From positions 186,001 through 250,000 of the forward strand of contig NZ_JAFKRH010000014.1 of the NCBI RefSeq assembly GCF_019038465.1: DNA of 64,000 bases, read 5' to 3'. Origin of the DNA: Synechococcus sp. CCY 0621. Its GTDB lineage: Bacteria; Cyanobacteriota; Cyanobacteriia; PCC-6307; Cyanobiaceae. A program made the translations under genes and the position numbers. Below, one piece after another: positions 37,421 to 46,983 of the stretch; within the stretch, counting starts at the first letter, position 1, and every line of letters starts with the position of its first letter. The notes below the pieces were generated by a model. It had not been told where the DNA came from, did no database searches, and saw only the letters and a program-made list of their open reading frames with translations.

Positions 37421-38608
37421 ATGGCGCAGGAGCAATCGACCGGCGGCGGCCAGGTGGGAACCGGCGCCCTCTATGCCCGCTTCGTCGAGCCGCTGCTGCG
37501 CCGTGACGACGGTGCCGACGCCGAGCAGCTGAGTCGTCTGACGCTTCTGGCCCTGGGCCAGGCCTCCCTGCGACGCCGCTGGCCCTTGGTCAGTGGCAGC
37601 CTGGCTGGGCTGGGCGCGGAGCTGCAGCGGCGGGATCCGCGCCTGGAGCAGACGCTGTTCGGTTGTCGCTTCGCCAACCCGGTGGGACTGGCCGCGGGCT
37701 TTGATAAGAACGGGGTGGCGGCCGCGATCTGGCATCTGTTCGGTTTCGGCTTCGCCGAGCTGGGCACCATCACCTGGCAGCCCCAGCAGGGAAATCCCCG
37801 GCCGCGGTTGTTCCGGCTGGCTGAGGAGCGGGCCGCGCTCAACCGCATGGGCTTCAACAACGATGGGGCCAGGGGCGTGCGCCGGACCCTGGAGCGCCAG
37901 GGGCTGCCCCTGCCGGGGCAGCGGCCCGCCGTGCTCGGCATCAACCTCGGCAAATCGAAGGCGGTGTCGCTGGAGATGGCCCCCGACGATTACGCCGCTT
38001 CCCTGGAGCTGCTGGCACCGCTGGCCGACTACGCGGTGGTCAATGTGAGCTCACCCAACACCCCGGGGCTGCGGGACCTGCAGGAGGAGGCCCAGCTCAG
38101 GCGGCTGGTGGAGCGTCTGCGGCGGCTGCCGGCCTGTCCCCCCCTGCTGGTGAAGATTGCCCCTGATCTCGAAGATGACGCCATCGACACCATCGCCCGA
38201 CTGGCCTACGAAGAGGGCCTGGCTGGCGTGATCGCCGTGAACACGTCGGTCCACCGACTTGGACTCGAAGGGCGCCGTTTGCAAGCCACGGGGCAGACCC
38301 TCGCCGAAGAAGCCGGAGGACTGAGCGGCCGGCCCCTGCGGCGGCGGGCGGTGGAGGTGTTGCGGCGGCTGCGGGCGACGGCAGGTCCTGCGTTGCCGCT
38401 GATCGGCGTGGGCGGCATCGACTCCGCCGAGGCCGCCTGGGAACGGATCAGTGCAGGAGCGTCCCTGATCCAGATCTACACGGGTTGGATTTACGAAGGC
38501 CCCGCACTTGTGCCATCGATTCTGGAGGGATTGAGCCACCAGCTCGATCGCCATGGCTGCAGGACGCTTTCTGAAGTTGTAGGTTCGGGGATGCCTTGGC
38601 GCTCATAA
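37421..38608 (+). CDS. pyrD: Dihydroorotate dehydrogenase (quinone), class 2
   Basis: A 395-residue membrane-associated flavoenzyme of pyrimidine synthesis, oxidising dihydroorotate with quinone. It has an N-terminal helical extension (class 2) followed by [62 protein letters not shown] (the catalytic-serine region) and [18 protein letters not shown] with [14 protein letters not shown] good aggagg ribosome-binding site lies just before the ATG. Confidence 0.97.
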   Translation: MAQEQSTGGGQVGTGALYARFVEPLLRRDDGADAEQLSRLTLLALGQASLRRRWPLVSGSLAGLGAELQRRDPRLEQTLFGCRFANPVGLAAGFDKNGVAAAIWHLFGFGFAELGTITWQPQQGNPRPRLFRLAEERAALNRMGFNNDGARGVRRTLERQGLPLPGQRPAVLGINLGKSKAVSLEMAPDDYAASLELLAPLADYAVVNVSSPNTPGLRDLQEEAQLRRLVERLRRLPACPPLLVKIAPDLEDDAIDTIARLAYEEGLAGVIAVNTSVHRLGLEGRRLQATGQTLAEEAGGLSGRPLRRRAVEVLRRLRATAGPALPLIGVGGIDSAEAAWERISAGASLIQIYTGWIYEGPALVPSILEGLSHQLDRHGCRTLSEVVGSGMPWRS

Positions 38609-38641
38609 TTCGGTAACTTTCGCAGGCATCGGATCGGAGTC

Positions 38642-39544
38642 TTGGTTTTTTCTGGCCTGATCGGCTTGAAGGATGATCTGAATGATCGTCTGCGTCCGAT
38701 CCGAGCGCAGGTCCTTCCGCGACGGCTGCTGCTGGAGCTGCAGGACGAGGCCTTGATGGGACAGGTTTTGCGGGTCAATGGGCCAGAGCCGGTGAGCATC
38801 GATCTGCCATTGCCTCCGCTCACCTGCCTGGATGGCCAGCCCCTGGAGAAAGAACCCCTTGGTGACCTGATCGGCGATCTGATGGTGCGCGACGGTCTGC
38901 TGGATGCCGTCGTGCTCGCCTCCCTTCCCGAGGGGGCTGCCGAATGGCGCGTCATCGACTGGCCCCTGGAGGCGATCCCCGACGACCCCATCCAAGCGTT
39001 GCGGACGATCGATCCTCCCCTCAGTCTTGCCGTTCCCCTGTCCGAAGCGACCATCGATCTGCAGCCCCTGCCGGGTGCCAACCCCCGCATGCTTCTGGCC
39101 GTGGCGTCCAGGAAGCTGGTGGACGACTGGATCGAGGTGTTCAACCTGGCCGGAGTTCAGCTTGAGCGGCTGGCCCCGGCCCAGTCCTGTCGCTTGGCGG
39201 CTGTGAATGCGCTGCTGGAGCACGCGGCGGAGGATGTCCTGACGCTGCTGATCCATGCACTGCCTGGGGGAGGGCGGTTGCTGCTTCTGCGTCGCGCCGA
39301 GCCGGTCTTCGATTGGCCCCTGCCCGAGGAGGATGATCAGCTCGTTCGGGAGGTGACCCGCTGCGTGGCCTTCTATCGACGCCGCCATCCTTCCGTGCAT
39401 CGGCTCCGGCTGCTGCTCAGCGCGCCGCTGGCCAGCCAGGACCATCTCCAGGACGCGCTTGGGGTACGCGCCGAACTGCTCACCACGCAGCCTTTTGGAT
39501 CTCTGGTCCTGCAGGGGTTGGCGATGGTGGAGAGGGTCCGATGA
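38642..39544 (+). CDS. pilM: PilM-like type IV pilus assembly protein
   Basis: A 300-residue protein at the head of a pilM-N-O-Q operon. It is weakly conserved, but position, size and the actin-like ATPase pattern fit PilM: LLLELQDEALMGQVLRV, VVLASLPEGAAEWRVIDWPLEAIPDDP, LLAVASRKLVDDWIEVFNLAGVQLERL, and LLIHALPGGGRLLLLRRAEPVFDWPL. The start is TTG with a ggag motif five bases upstream. The stop overlaps pilN (ATGA at 39541-39544). PilM is a cytoplasmic ring protein that binds the PilN N terminus; the N-terminal region of PilN here is short but suitable. Confidence 0.8.
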   Translation: MVFSGLIGLKDDLNDRLRPIRAQVLPRRLLLELQDEALMGQVLRVNGPEPVSIDLPLPPLTCLDGQPLEKEPLGDLIGDLMVRDGLLDAVVLASLPEGAAEWRVIDWPLEAIPDDPIQALRTIDPPLSLAVPLSEATIDLQPLPGANPRMLLAVASRKLVDDWIEVFNLAGVQLERLAPAQSCRLAAVNALLEHAAEDVLTLLIHALPGGGRLLLLRRAEPVFDWPLPEEDDQLVREVTRCVAFYRRRHPSVHRLRLLLSAPLASQDHLQDALGVRAELLTTQPFGSLVLQGLAMVERVR

Positions 39545-40248
39545 CAGCGCCTCTCGATCTGCTGCGGGAACGGCGCCAGGAGCTCGGCCAGGAGAGCATG
39601 ATCACGGCCCTGCTGGATCGGCGTCCGCTGCTGATCAGGGGTGCCCTGATCGGAGCTGCTCTGCTGGTGATGGCGGTGGCTGGCACCGCCCTGGTGCTCC
39701 TCCGCTACATGGTGGTCAAGTCCCAGACCGCCCAGCTCACCCGTTTCGAAGTCGAAGCCACCCAGATGCAGGCCGAGATGGCGGCCAGCAAGGCAAAGCT
39801 TGACCAACTCACCACCACCACCCGCAGCCTGACTGAGGGCCTCACCACGCTGCGCACCTCCTCGGCCCTTCTGGCCGACCTGCAGCTGCGCATCCCTGAG
39901 GGCCTGCAGCTCCAGAGCGTGGAAGCGGAGGGGCAGAAACTGGTGCTCAAGGGTCAGGCCCTGGATCCCCTGGCCTTTGCCCGCATCAATGCGCTGCAGC
40001 TGGAGCTGGCCCGCTCGCCGCTGCTGGAGGGCAAAGGGGTGACGCTCGTCAAGCTGGAGAGGGTTCCTGCTGCCGCTCCCGTGGCCGGGAAGGCGGTGCA
40101 GGCGGCCCCCTCTGCGGTCCGTTTCGAACTCGTCGCTCCCTTTGCCAGCCTGCCGCCCGCCCGGCAGCTGATGGTGATGCGGCAGCTTGGCTCGGATGGC
40201 ATGGTGCGCCGGCTCCAATTGCTCCAGGCGGAGGGCCTGATCCCATGA
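39541..40248 (+). CDS. pilN: PilN-like type IV pilus assembly protein
   Basis: A 235-residue bitopic inner-membrane protein: cytoplasmic N terminus (MTAPLDLLRERRQELG), one membrane segment (GALIGAALLVMAVAGTALVLL), a periplasmic coiled coil (about 65-115) and a fold with LADLQLRIPEGLQLQSVEAEGQKLVLKGQALDPLAFARINALQLELARSP. It forms the PilN-PilO alignment complex. Both ends overlap neighbouring genes by four bases. Confidence 0.87.
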   Translation: MTAPLDLLRERRQELGQESMITALLDRRPLLIRGALIGAALLVMAVAGTALVLLRYMVVKSQTAQLTRFEVEATQMQAEMAASKAKLDQLTTTTRSLTEGLTTLRTSSALLADLQLRIPEGLQLQSVEAEGQKLVLKGQALDPLAFARINALQLELARSPLLEGKGVTLVKLERVPAAAPVAGKAVQAAPSAVRFELVAPFASLPPARQLMVMRQLGSDGMVRRLQLLQAEGLIP

Positions 40249-41042
40249 CGAATCTTCAGCAAGGCTCTGCCAGGCTTCCGGTTGCCAGTCTGCGCCTGAT
40301 CTGGCTGCTCCTGCCGGCGGGTGTGCTTGGCGGGCTGGGCCTGTTGGTGGTTCTCGCCGGCCTTCTGCCCCTCTGGGCCACGCTCCAGCGGGACAGCCAG
40401 CGCCTCCAGGAGCTGGAGCAACTGCGTGATCAGGTGACCCTGATGCGGGGGCAGCTGGTCGCCACCCAAGAGAACACCGAGGCGGCCTTGGTCAGCAAGT
40501 CCAAGATCGAACGGCTGATCACGGGCAACGGCGACCTCTCCACCTTCCTGGCCATGCTTGATCGGGAAGCCGACAATTCCGGCGTGCAGCTGACGCTTTA
40601 CGAGCCCACCCAGGCCGTGCCCCCGGCCACGACACCGCCCGCCGCTGGCGCCCCTGCAGCCCCGGCCACCCCACCCGCAGGAGCAGCAGCCCCAGCCGCA
40701 GGCACCCCTGCCGCCCCAACCGATCCCCTGGCCTTGCAGGGTCTGTCCCAACGCACGCTGCTGGTGTCGGCGCGAGGGTCATTCCCTTCGCTGCTGGCCT
40801 TCCTGCGTCGTCTGGAGGCCCTCAACGTCCTCGTGGTGCAAAGCGATCTCAATCTCACCCTTTCCGATGACAAGCCTGCCAACGGCAAACCTCCCAACCC
40901 CACAACGGAGGTGGTGATGAAGCTCACCCTGGGTCTCTACAGCCGATCCCCGGCACCTTCGGCACCACCAGCGGCGGCACCTTCGGCTGCCCCAGCGGCT
41001 GCCCCAGCCCCGGCTCCAGCACCTCCTGCAACTTCCAACTGA
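40245..41042 (+). CDS. pilO: PilO-like type IV pilus assembly protein
   Basis: A 265-residue inner-membrane protein: one membrane segment (IWLLLPAGVLGGLGLLVVLAGLL), a coiled coil (about 45-75), a periplasmic domain (STFLAMLDREADNSGVQLTLYEP; SFPSLLAFLRRLEALNVLVVQSDLNLTL) interrupted by an Ala/Pro-rich loop (about 120-165), and a low-complexity Ala/Pro tail (about 228-265). The two Ala/Pro-rich segments are longer than in typical PilO and probably unstructured. It sits between pilN and pilQ, two bases before the pilQ start. Confidence 0.83.
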   Translation: MTNLQQGSARLPVASLRLIWLLLPAGVLGGLGLLVVLAGLLPLWATLQRDSQRLQELEQLRDQVTLMRGQLVATQENTEAALVSKSKIERLITGNGDLSTFLAMLDREADNSGVQLTLYEPTQAVPPATTPPAAGAPAAPATPPAGAAAPAAGTPAAPTDPLALQGLSQRTLLVSARGSFPSLLAFLRRLEALNVLVVQSDLNLTLSDDKPANGKPPNPTTEVVMKLTLGLYSRSPAPSAPPAAAPSAAPAAAPAPAPAPPATSN

Positions 41043-41044
41043 TC

Positions 41045-43376
41045 ATGCCGATGCAACGGGATCTGGAAACTGGCCGTTTCTCACAATCGCCGATACCATT
41101 CGACCGATTCGGAGAGCGACGGAACGTGGCAAAACGTCAGTGGCGGCACGTTCTTACGGCATCGGTTGGTTTCGTGGTTCTGCAGCAGGGGGCAGGTCTT
41201 TCCGCTGGTGCCGCAGCCGCTGTGGCACCCGCAGCAGACGGAACGGCCGTCGCCCGTCTCTCCGACATCGCCCAGGCCGGCGGCTCTCTCGACATCAAGT
41301 TGCGGCGCTTGCCTGATTCCGTGGAGGTGGTGATCGAAGGGACCGGCCCTTCTCCTGTTCTCCAGCAGACCACCCAGGGAGCCACCTGGCTGGGCCGTTT
41401 GCAGACGGCCGTGCCGATGGCCCTGCGTCGCGGCCCTGTGCAGCTCTCCCTGCCCGAGGCCGGGCTCCAGAGCATCAGCTTCCAGGGTTCGGGCAATCTC
41501 TTCGAGCTGAAGATCTCCCCCACACCCGGCTTTCCCGTGGGGCGGCCCGTTGTCAGTGCCGACGGCCGCAGCCTGATCCTCACCTTCAACGCGCCGGCCC
41601 AGAGCACCCTCCAGACCCTGACCCCCAACGTCAACACCCCTGGCAGGGTTCCCCAGCCCGGTTTCATCCCCCCCCTCCAGCCGCGCGCCGTGGCCCCGCC
41701 GCTGGGCGACATGGCTGTGGGGACCATGACCATCAGCAATCCCAGTTATGTGAGCGTCAGCGGGCCACCGGTCACCATGACCCTGCGCAACGCCCCGGCC
41801 AAGGATGTGCTGATGGCCCTCAGCCAGCTCGGTGGCTACGGGTTCGTCTACGTCGATGAATCCAGCGCTCCCGGCGCATCCTCTGCCCCAGCTGCGGGAA
41901 TGCGACCCATCTCGATCTCCTTCCGTCGTGAAAGCTATGGCCGGGCGATCAACTCGGCCCTGCTGGCCGCCGGATTGCAGGGCAAGCGTGACGGCAACAC
42001 GATCTTCGCCGGCCCCAGGGTGCTGTCCAAGAGCTTCGGCGCCCAGCTCTCCAAGGTGTACCGGTTGAACCAGGTGCCGGCCAACTCCGCCGCCGACTAT
42101 CTGGCCAACCTGGGGGCCCAGGTCACCAAGACCAACACCATCTCCACGGCCGTCTCTGAGGGCGTCGCCGCCACGGCCGCTCCAGTCGGCAGCCCCACGT
42201 CCTCCACGACCACCTCCAGCACGACCACCAGCGTGGAGTCCTACGGGGCCGCAACCGGTCCGCTGGTTGGCCTGCAAGCCACTACCGACACTCGGCTTTC
42301 CACCATCACCTTGGTTGGTGCGCCACGGCTGGTGACCATCGCTGAGCAGTATCTCAAGCAATTGGATCTGCGCCAGAGGCAGGTGGCCCTCTCGGTGAAG
42401 ATTCTGGATGTGAATCTAGAGAATGACTTTGAGGTGGCCAATAGTTTCGCCTTCCGGTGGGGCAATAACTTTATCGTCAATGATAATGGTTCGCTGGCTG
42501 CAAACTTTGGATCCCTCCTTGGTGGTAGTTCGCCGAATGTCGGGAATCAGGTTCCTGCAGTGATCCCATTTCAGGGGTTTAATGGGACCCCCAACCCTGG
42601 TGTGAATTATCCGATTAATAACTTCTTTGACTTTGTCCAGGCTCAGATCCTTTCTCGCAATAGTAAGCTTCTTGCCAGTCCTACGCTTATTCTGCAAGAG
42701 AATCCCTCGGTTCTTCGAGAGGCTGGTACTGGATCGACCAGCTCCGCCAGCGGTGACTCTGGGGCTACTGGGGGCCTGGATCAATACACGATTGACTCAC
42801 CTATTGGTCGAAGAAGGGCGAATGAGGCCGTGGTGCGTGTGGGCACCAATGTCATTACGGAATTTGAGACCAATTCATCTGCCGGTACTGGGGCGACGAG
42901 CAATGTCATCACCTGTACGCCAACCTTGTCCACGGCCGGTTTGGTGTTGGGCGCGCGAGTCGAAAAGATTGATGACAATGGATTTGTTACATTTACGCTG
43001 TCCCCCCAGTATATCTGCAGTCACTGATCGCCTGCCTGTAACGGGCTGCGGCGACATTGAGATTTTAAGTATCCGACGCCTTGATACTGGATCCCTGCGG
43101 GTTAGGGACGGTCAAACCCTGATCCTCACCGGGGTGATTTCCGATTTCGACCGGTCCGTGGTCACCAAATGGCCGATTCTGGGAGATATTCCCCTGATTG
43201 GTCAGTTCTTCCGTGCCACGAACAACAGTCGTGAGAAACGCGAACTGGTGATCATGGTGACACCGCGCATCATCAACGACACCGAGGGTGGCACCTACGG
43301 CTATGGCTACCAGCCATCAACGCCGGCCTCCCGTGCCTTCCTCGGTGGTGGCCCCCAGCCCTCCATGGCTCCCTGA
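41045..43376 (+). pseudogene. pilQ: Type IV pilus secretin PilQ, interrupted by a frameshift
   Basis: The reading frame from 41045 encodes an exported PilQ: an N-terminal signal segment, an AMIN-like domain (about 65-160), secretin N domains and most of the secretin domain, but stops at 43027. The last 115 residues continue in another frame (GDIEILSIRRLDTGSLRVRDGQTLILTGVISDFDRSVVTKWPILGDIPLIGQFF...RELVIMVTPRIIND), ending at 43376. Removing one C from the six-C run at 43002-43007 rejoins both parts as ...FTLSPSISAVTDRLP..., giving a 776-residue protein of normal layout. From about 42410 on GC content drops sharply. Either a real frameshift, a phase-variable tract, or a sequencing error. Confidence 0.85.
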
Positions 43377-43392
43377 CCAGGAAAGCCCCTGA

Positions 43393-44220
43393 TCAGAAGG
43401 CGAGGGGCAGCAGGAATTTCATGGCCAATGGAGCGATGGTCGAGGCAAACCCGGCGGCGCCGCTGAGCAATTGTCCTCCCATTCCGCTTTCCTGCTTCGC
43501 TTTCTTTCCAGGCTTTGTGAGGCTGGCAGCGACCTCAGTCAGTTGCTTCGCCTGTGCCTCCTCACCGGCCTGGCCGTAAAGGACAGCCGCGTAGTTGATG
43601 TCCTGGGCGGCCAGATCCGTCTTGCCTTGCTCCGTGCGGCTCAGGCCCCGGGCCACCCAGCTGATGGCCGCTTCCGGCTGCAGCCGGATCGCCTCGGAAA
43701 ACAGTTGCTCCGCCTGGGGATGGCGGCCCTCCAGGGCGGCGGTGACGCCGGCGTTGTGCAGCTCGGGATAGCTCAACACCGCAGGTCCCACACCCCGGGC
43801 GTCCTGCCAGTGGCTGCGGGCGAGACCGCCGGGATCGAGCTGGGCGCCGCTCAGATCGCTCTGGCGCAGGTCGGTGCCCTCCAGATTGGCCCCCCGCAGA
43901 TCGGCACCCCGCAGGGAGGCTCCCTGGAGACTGGTGAAGCGCAAGTCGGCCCCTTCCAGGCGGGCCCCATCCAGCCGTGCCTGGCCCAGGTTGGCGCGCT
44001 GGAGCTTGGCGCCCCGCAGATCCGCATCCCGCAGGTCGGCATGGACCAGGTCGGCGTCCTGGAGTTTGCAGCGGGGGCAGTTGCGCTGATTCAGCAGACG
44101 GATCAGATCGCCATCACTGCTCGCACGCACGGCCACGGGCATCAGCAGGGCCAGAGACGCCGAGCTTGCGAACAGCAGGGCCCGGATGTGGCTCCGGGCG
44201 AACCCGTGCACGCTGGTCAT
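43393..44220 (-). CDS. Exported pentapeptide-repeat protein with TPR-like region
   Basis: A 275-residue protein: a signal segment (ALLFASSASLALLMPVAVRA), then about 15 pentapeptide repeats of the A(D/N)LRxA type (about residues 50-130; e.g. ADLRDADLRGAKLQRANLGQARL), followed by a TPR-like helical region (AALEGRHPQAEQLFSEAIRLQPEAAISWVARGLSRTEQGKTDLAAQDINYAAVLYGQ). A hydrophobic C terminus follows. It is preceded by CxxC (NCPRCKLQ). Function unknown. It lies 10 bases downstream of the transglutaminase gene, on the same strand. Confidence 0.8.
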   Translation of the reverse strand: MTSVHGFARSHIRALLFASSASLALLMPVAVRASSDGDLIRLLNQRNCPRCKLQDADLVHADLRDADLRGAKLQRANLGQARLDGARLEGADLRFTSLQGASLRGADLRGANLEGTDLRQSDLSGAQLDPGGLARSHWQDARGVGPAVLSYPELHNAGVTAALEGRHPQAEQLFSEAIRLQPEAAISWVARGLSRTEQGKTDLAAQDINYAAVLYGQAGEEAQAKQLTEVAASLTKPGKKAKQESGMGGQLLSGAAGFASTIAPLAMKFLLPLAF

Positions 44221-44230
44221 GGTCGCCCGT

Positions 44231-46075
44231 TCAGCGGTCCCCCCGTTGTACCGCTTCCTCAGGCATGTTGCCGGCCCGCAGGGAACGGCGCAGGGTCCGT
44301 CCCAGCCGTTGGGTCTCGCGCCATCCCGTCCGGCTGGGGGTGCTGGCGAAGCGCTGCCGCTGGTAGTGCCCGACGTAGGCGTTGAGGGGAGCGCTCAGGA
44401 CGGGCCATCGCTGCGTCAGCCGCTGGGCGAAGACGGCAAGGGTTTCCCCCGCCTGGGGCGCCATGCCGTGCCTGGCGAAGGCCCTCAGGGTGTGCTCCAG
44501 CTCCAGGCGCAGAGGATCACCCCGGCGGCGGCGGCCCAGCCAGCCCAGCCCCCCCAGGCTGGCGGCCAGGCTGATGGCCACCGCCAGCAACACCACCAGC
44601 CCCAGCAGGTGGCGCTGGTCACCCAGCAGCCGACGCACCAGGGCCTGCTGCTGCTCGCTGTCGTACCCCAGCCACCAACGGGCCCAGGCGATGTCGAGGC
44701 TCCACCATTGCTGCTGGAGCCAGTCCCAGGGGGTGGCGCTGCCGGGTGTGTCGCCGCTGGTCACGGCGCGCGCCATGGGGTCCCCAGCGGCCCAGGCGGT
44801 GGGATCGACCCGCTGCCAGCCTTCCCCCTGCAGCCACACCTCGCTCCAGGCATGGGCATCGGCCTGGCGCAGGTCCACGTAGCCGTTGCCCCCCACCGGT
44901 TGGACCCACTGGCCACCCCGGTAGCCGCTCACCACCCGGGCCGGCACCCCGGCCGCTCGCATCAGGGTGGTGAAGGCGCTGGCGTAGTGGCCGCAGAAGC
45001 CGAGCCTGGACTCGAACAGGAAGTGGTCGAGGGGCGCCTGGCTGGGCAGGGCCCCGGGCTCGAGCGTGTAACGGAATGGCTGACTGCGGAACCAGCTCCC
45101 GGCGGCGTTCAGCCGTTCCCGGTCGCTGCCCAGGCGTTCCCATGAGGCGGCCAGCGCTTCCAGCTGGGGGTTGTCGCCCCGGGGCAGGACCAGATCGATG
45201 GGCCCGGGTGGTTCGGTGCGCCAGTCAGCCTGATCCGCCGTCCGGGTGAGGGCGTAGACGCGCCGCTGGCTGCCCGGTGCCCGGTTCAGCAGTTCGCCGC
45301 TGCGTTGCAGGGTCAGGTCGGCCGAGAGCGGCCGTCCGGCGCCGCTCCAGGGGACCGCGGACAGGCCGCTGGGTTCAACCAGCCACAGCTGAAGGCCTTC
45401 CCCCGGGGCAGCGGGCGGCGGCGCCGGCGGGGCGGGCTGGCCGGCCGCAGGCCTGGGGAACGGCGGGGCGCTGCTGCGCCAGCGGCGGCCATCAAAGCGG
45501 TCATGCACCAAAACCCGCCAGTAACGCTGCTCCAGGGGGGGTGGCCCGCCACCGAGGGGGAAGGCGACGCGGGCGGCGGCCTGGCGGCTGACGGCGAGCC
45601 TGGCGATGGAGCCCGGCTCCATGCTGTCGCTCAGGCCGGTCATCGCCCCCATGCCCTGGCCCGTGCCGAAGTTGCTGAAGGGCATCAGCCGGGGTAGCAG
45701 CAGGAACAGCACCAGGGCGATCGGCAGCGCCGCCAGCAGCACCTGCAGGCTGCGGCGCATCAGGGCTTTCCAGTCGGGCCCCGCCCCCAGTTCCAGGGCC
45801 AGCAGCCCGGCCAGGGCCATCAGGATGGCCAGGCCCTGCAGCAGGCTCGGTGCCAGTTCGGGGCGCAGGGCCGCCAGCAGACCGGCGCAGACCAGCTGCA
45901 GCAGCGCCACCACCCGGCGTTCCTCGAGGCTGCGGGCCTCGCGCAGCTTCAGGGCCGTCAGCACCGCCAGACCGAAGGCCAGCAGGCTCAGGGACAGGGC
46001 CGGCGAGAGGCCCAGCAGCCCCACCGCCAGCAACCCCATGGTCAGCCACTGCAGGGGGGCGGCGGCGCGGCTCAT
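44231..46075 (-). CDS. TgpA-like membrane transglutaminase (DUF3488 plus transglutaminase-core domain)
   Basis: A 614-residue protein with about six N-terminal membrane segments (residues 10-145), an extracytoplasmic transglutaminase-core domain and a further membrane segment near residue 510. The catalytic triad is visible: Cys in LGFCGHYASAF, His in ADAHAWSEVWL, Asp in VDPTAW. It belongs with the MoxR-DUF58-TgpA gene set found widely in bacteria, with proposed envelope or peptidoglycan roles. The ATG at 46075 overlaps the DUF58 stop (ATGA). Confidence 0.87.
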   Translation of the reverse strand: MSRAAAPLQWLTMGLLAVGLLGLSPALSLSLLAFGLAVLTALKLREARSLEERRVVALLQLVCAGLLAALRPELAPSLLQGLAILMALAGLLALELGAGPDWKALMRRSLQVLLAALPIALVLFLLLPRLMPFSNFGTGQGMGAMTGLSDSMEPGSIARLAVSRQAAARVAFPLGGGPPPLEQRYWRVLVHDRFDGRRWRSSAPPFPRPAAGQPAPPAPPPAAPGEGLQLWLVEPSGLSAVPWSGAGRPLSADLTLQRSGELLNRAPGSQRRVYALTRTADQADWRTEPPGPIDLVLPRGDNPQLEALAASWERLGSDRERLNAAGSWFRSQPFRYTLEPGALPSQAPLDHFLFESRLGFCGHYASAFTTLMRAAGVPARVVSGYRGGQWVQPVGGNGYVDLRQADAHAWSEVWLQGEGWQRVDPTAWAAGDPMARAVTSGDTPGSATPWDWLQQQWWSLDIAWARWWLGYDSEQQQALVRRLLGDQRHLLGLVVLLAVAISLAASLGGLGWLGRRRRGDPLRLELEHTLRAFARHGMAPQAGETLAVFAQRLTQRWPVLSAPLNAYVGHYQRQRFASTPSRTGWRETQRLGRTLRRSLRAGNMPEEAVQRGDR

Positions 46076-46983
46076 CGGCAGCAGGCCAGGGCCGCCAGGC
46101 ACCGGTCCCGGTGGAGAACCCCCCGGCCGGGCGCGACGGTCTGGCCGTTCAGGACCAGGCCGTAGCTGAGGCCCCGTCCGTGCCAGCTCCAGATGCGCTC
46201 ACTGAGGTGTTCGAGCGCCGCCTCCAGGGGCACCCCGGGTTCCGGGGCCAGCAGGGGGGCCGCTTCGGGGTGATCCAGGAAGCGCTTGGCGTACTCGCCC
46301 CGCCCCTGGGCCAGCAGCTTCCAGGCCAGTCGGCTGGGGCTGTCCTGGGGGCGATGGGGGGCCAGGTCACGCCAGTCGTCGCTGCCGTCCTGGCGGCTGG
46401 CCAGGGCCGGCTCGCCGACCACCGGTGCCGACCCGGCGGCCAGCCGCCGCACCGGTCCGGCCCGCCGGGCCGGGTAGATCAGCTGGGCCGCCTCTGGGTA
46501 CCAGCGCGACCAGCAGCAGAACAGCCCCAGGGGCGCCGTGGTCTGGATCCGCAGCAGTCCGGGTCGTTGCCAGCCCCGGCCCGGGGGGGTCCAGGTCACG
46601 GTGAGCGCATGCTCCCCCGCCGCCAGCGACAGCGGCCCACCCGCCGCCTCCCCCGCCAGCCGCAGCCGCACCCCTTCGCTGCGGCCGGGGCAGCGCAGCT
46701 GGATCGGATAGGCGACCGGGGTCCCGGCGAAACCCGGTGCCGGTTCGCCGCAGCCCAGCTCCACACCCTGCAGGTTGAAGTGGGTGAGGTGCAGGGTGAG
46801 CAGGAACAGGCTGAGCATCAGGAAGCTCAGCAACAACGTGCCGTTGCTCTGCATCTGGACGCCGACCACCTGCAGCAGCACCGTGCCCGCCAGCCAGAGC
46901 CAGCCGAACCGCGTCGGCAGGATGTACAGGTTGCGCATCCGCAGGCGCACCCGCTCCCCCTGCTGGGGCCTACCGAAGTCCAT
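46072..46983 (-). CDS. DUF58 domain membrane protein
   Basis: A 303-residue protein with two N-terminal membrane segments (FGWLWLAGTVLLQVVGV; GTLLLSFLMLSLFLLTLHLTHF), a beta-rich domain (GLLRIQTTAPLGLFCCWSRWY), and then a DUF58-like core (GSDDWRDLAPHRPQDSPSRLAWKLLAQGRGEYAKRF, where the usual Y-x-x-GD-x-x-R-x-I/V-x-W pattern is partly kept). It is shorter than typical DUF58 proteins, which often extend into a VWA-like domain. ATG 46983 or GTG 46989 are possible starts; both overlap the MoxR stop. Confidence 0.82.
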   Translation of the reverse strand: MDFGRPQQGERVRLRMRNLYILPTRFGWLWLAGTVLLQVVGVQMQSNGTLLLSFLMLSLFLLTLHLTHFNLQGVELGCGEPAPGFAGTPVAYPIQLRCPGRSEGVRLRLAGEAAGGPLSLAAGEHALTVTWTPPGRGWQRPGLLRIQTTAPLGLFCCWSRWYPEAAQLIYPARRAGPVRRLAAGSAPVVGEPALASRQDGSDDWRDLAPHRPQDSPSRLAWKLLAQGRGEYAKRFLDHPEAAPLLAPEPGVPLEAALEHLSERIWSWHGRGLSYGLVLNGQTVAPGRGVLHRDRCLAALACCR

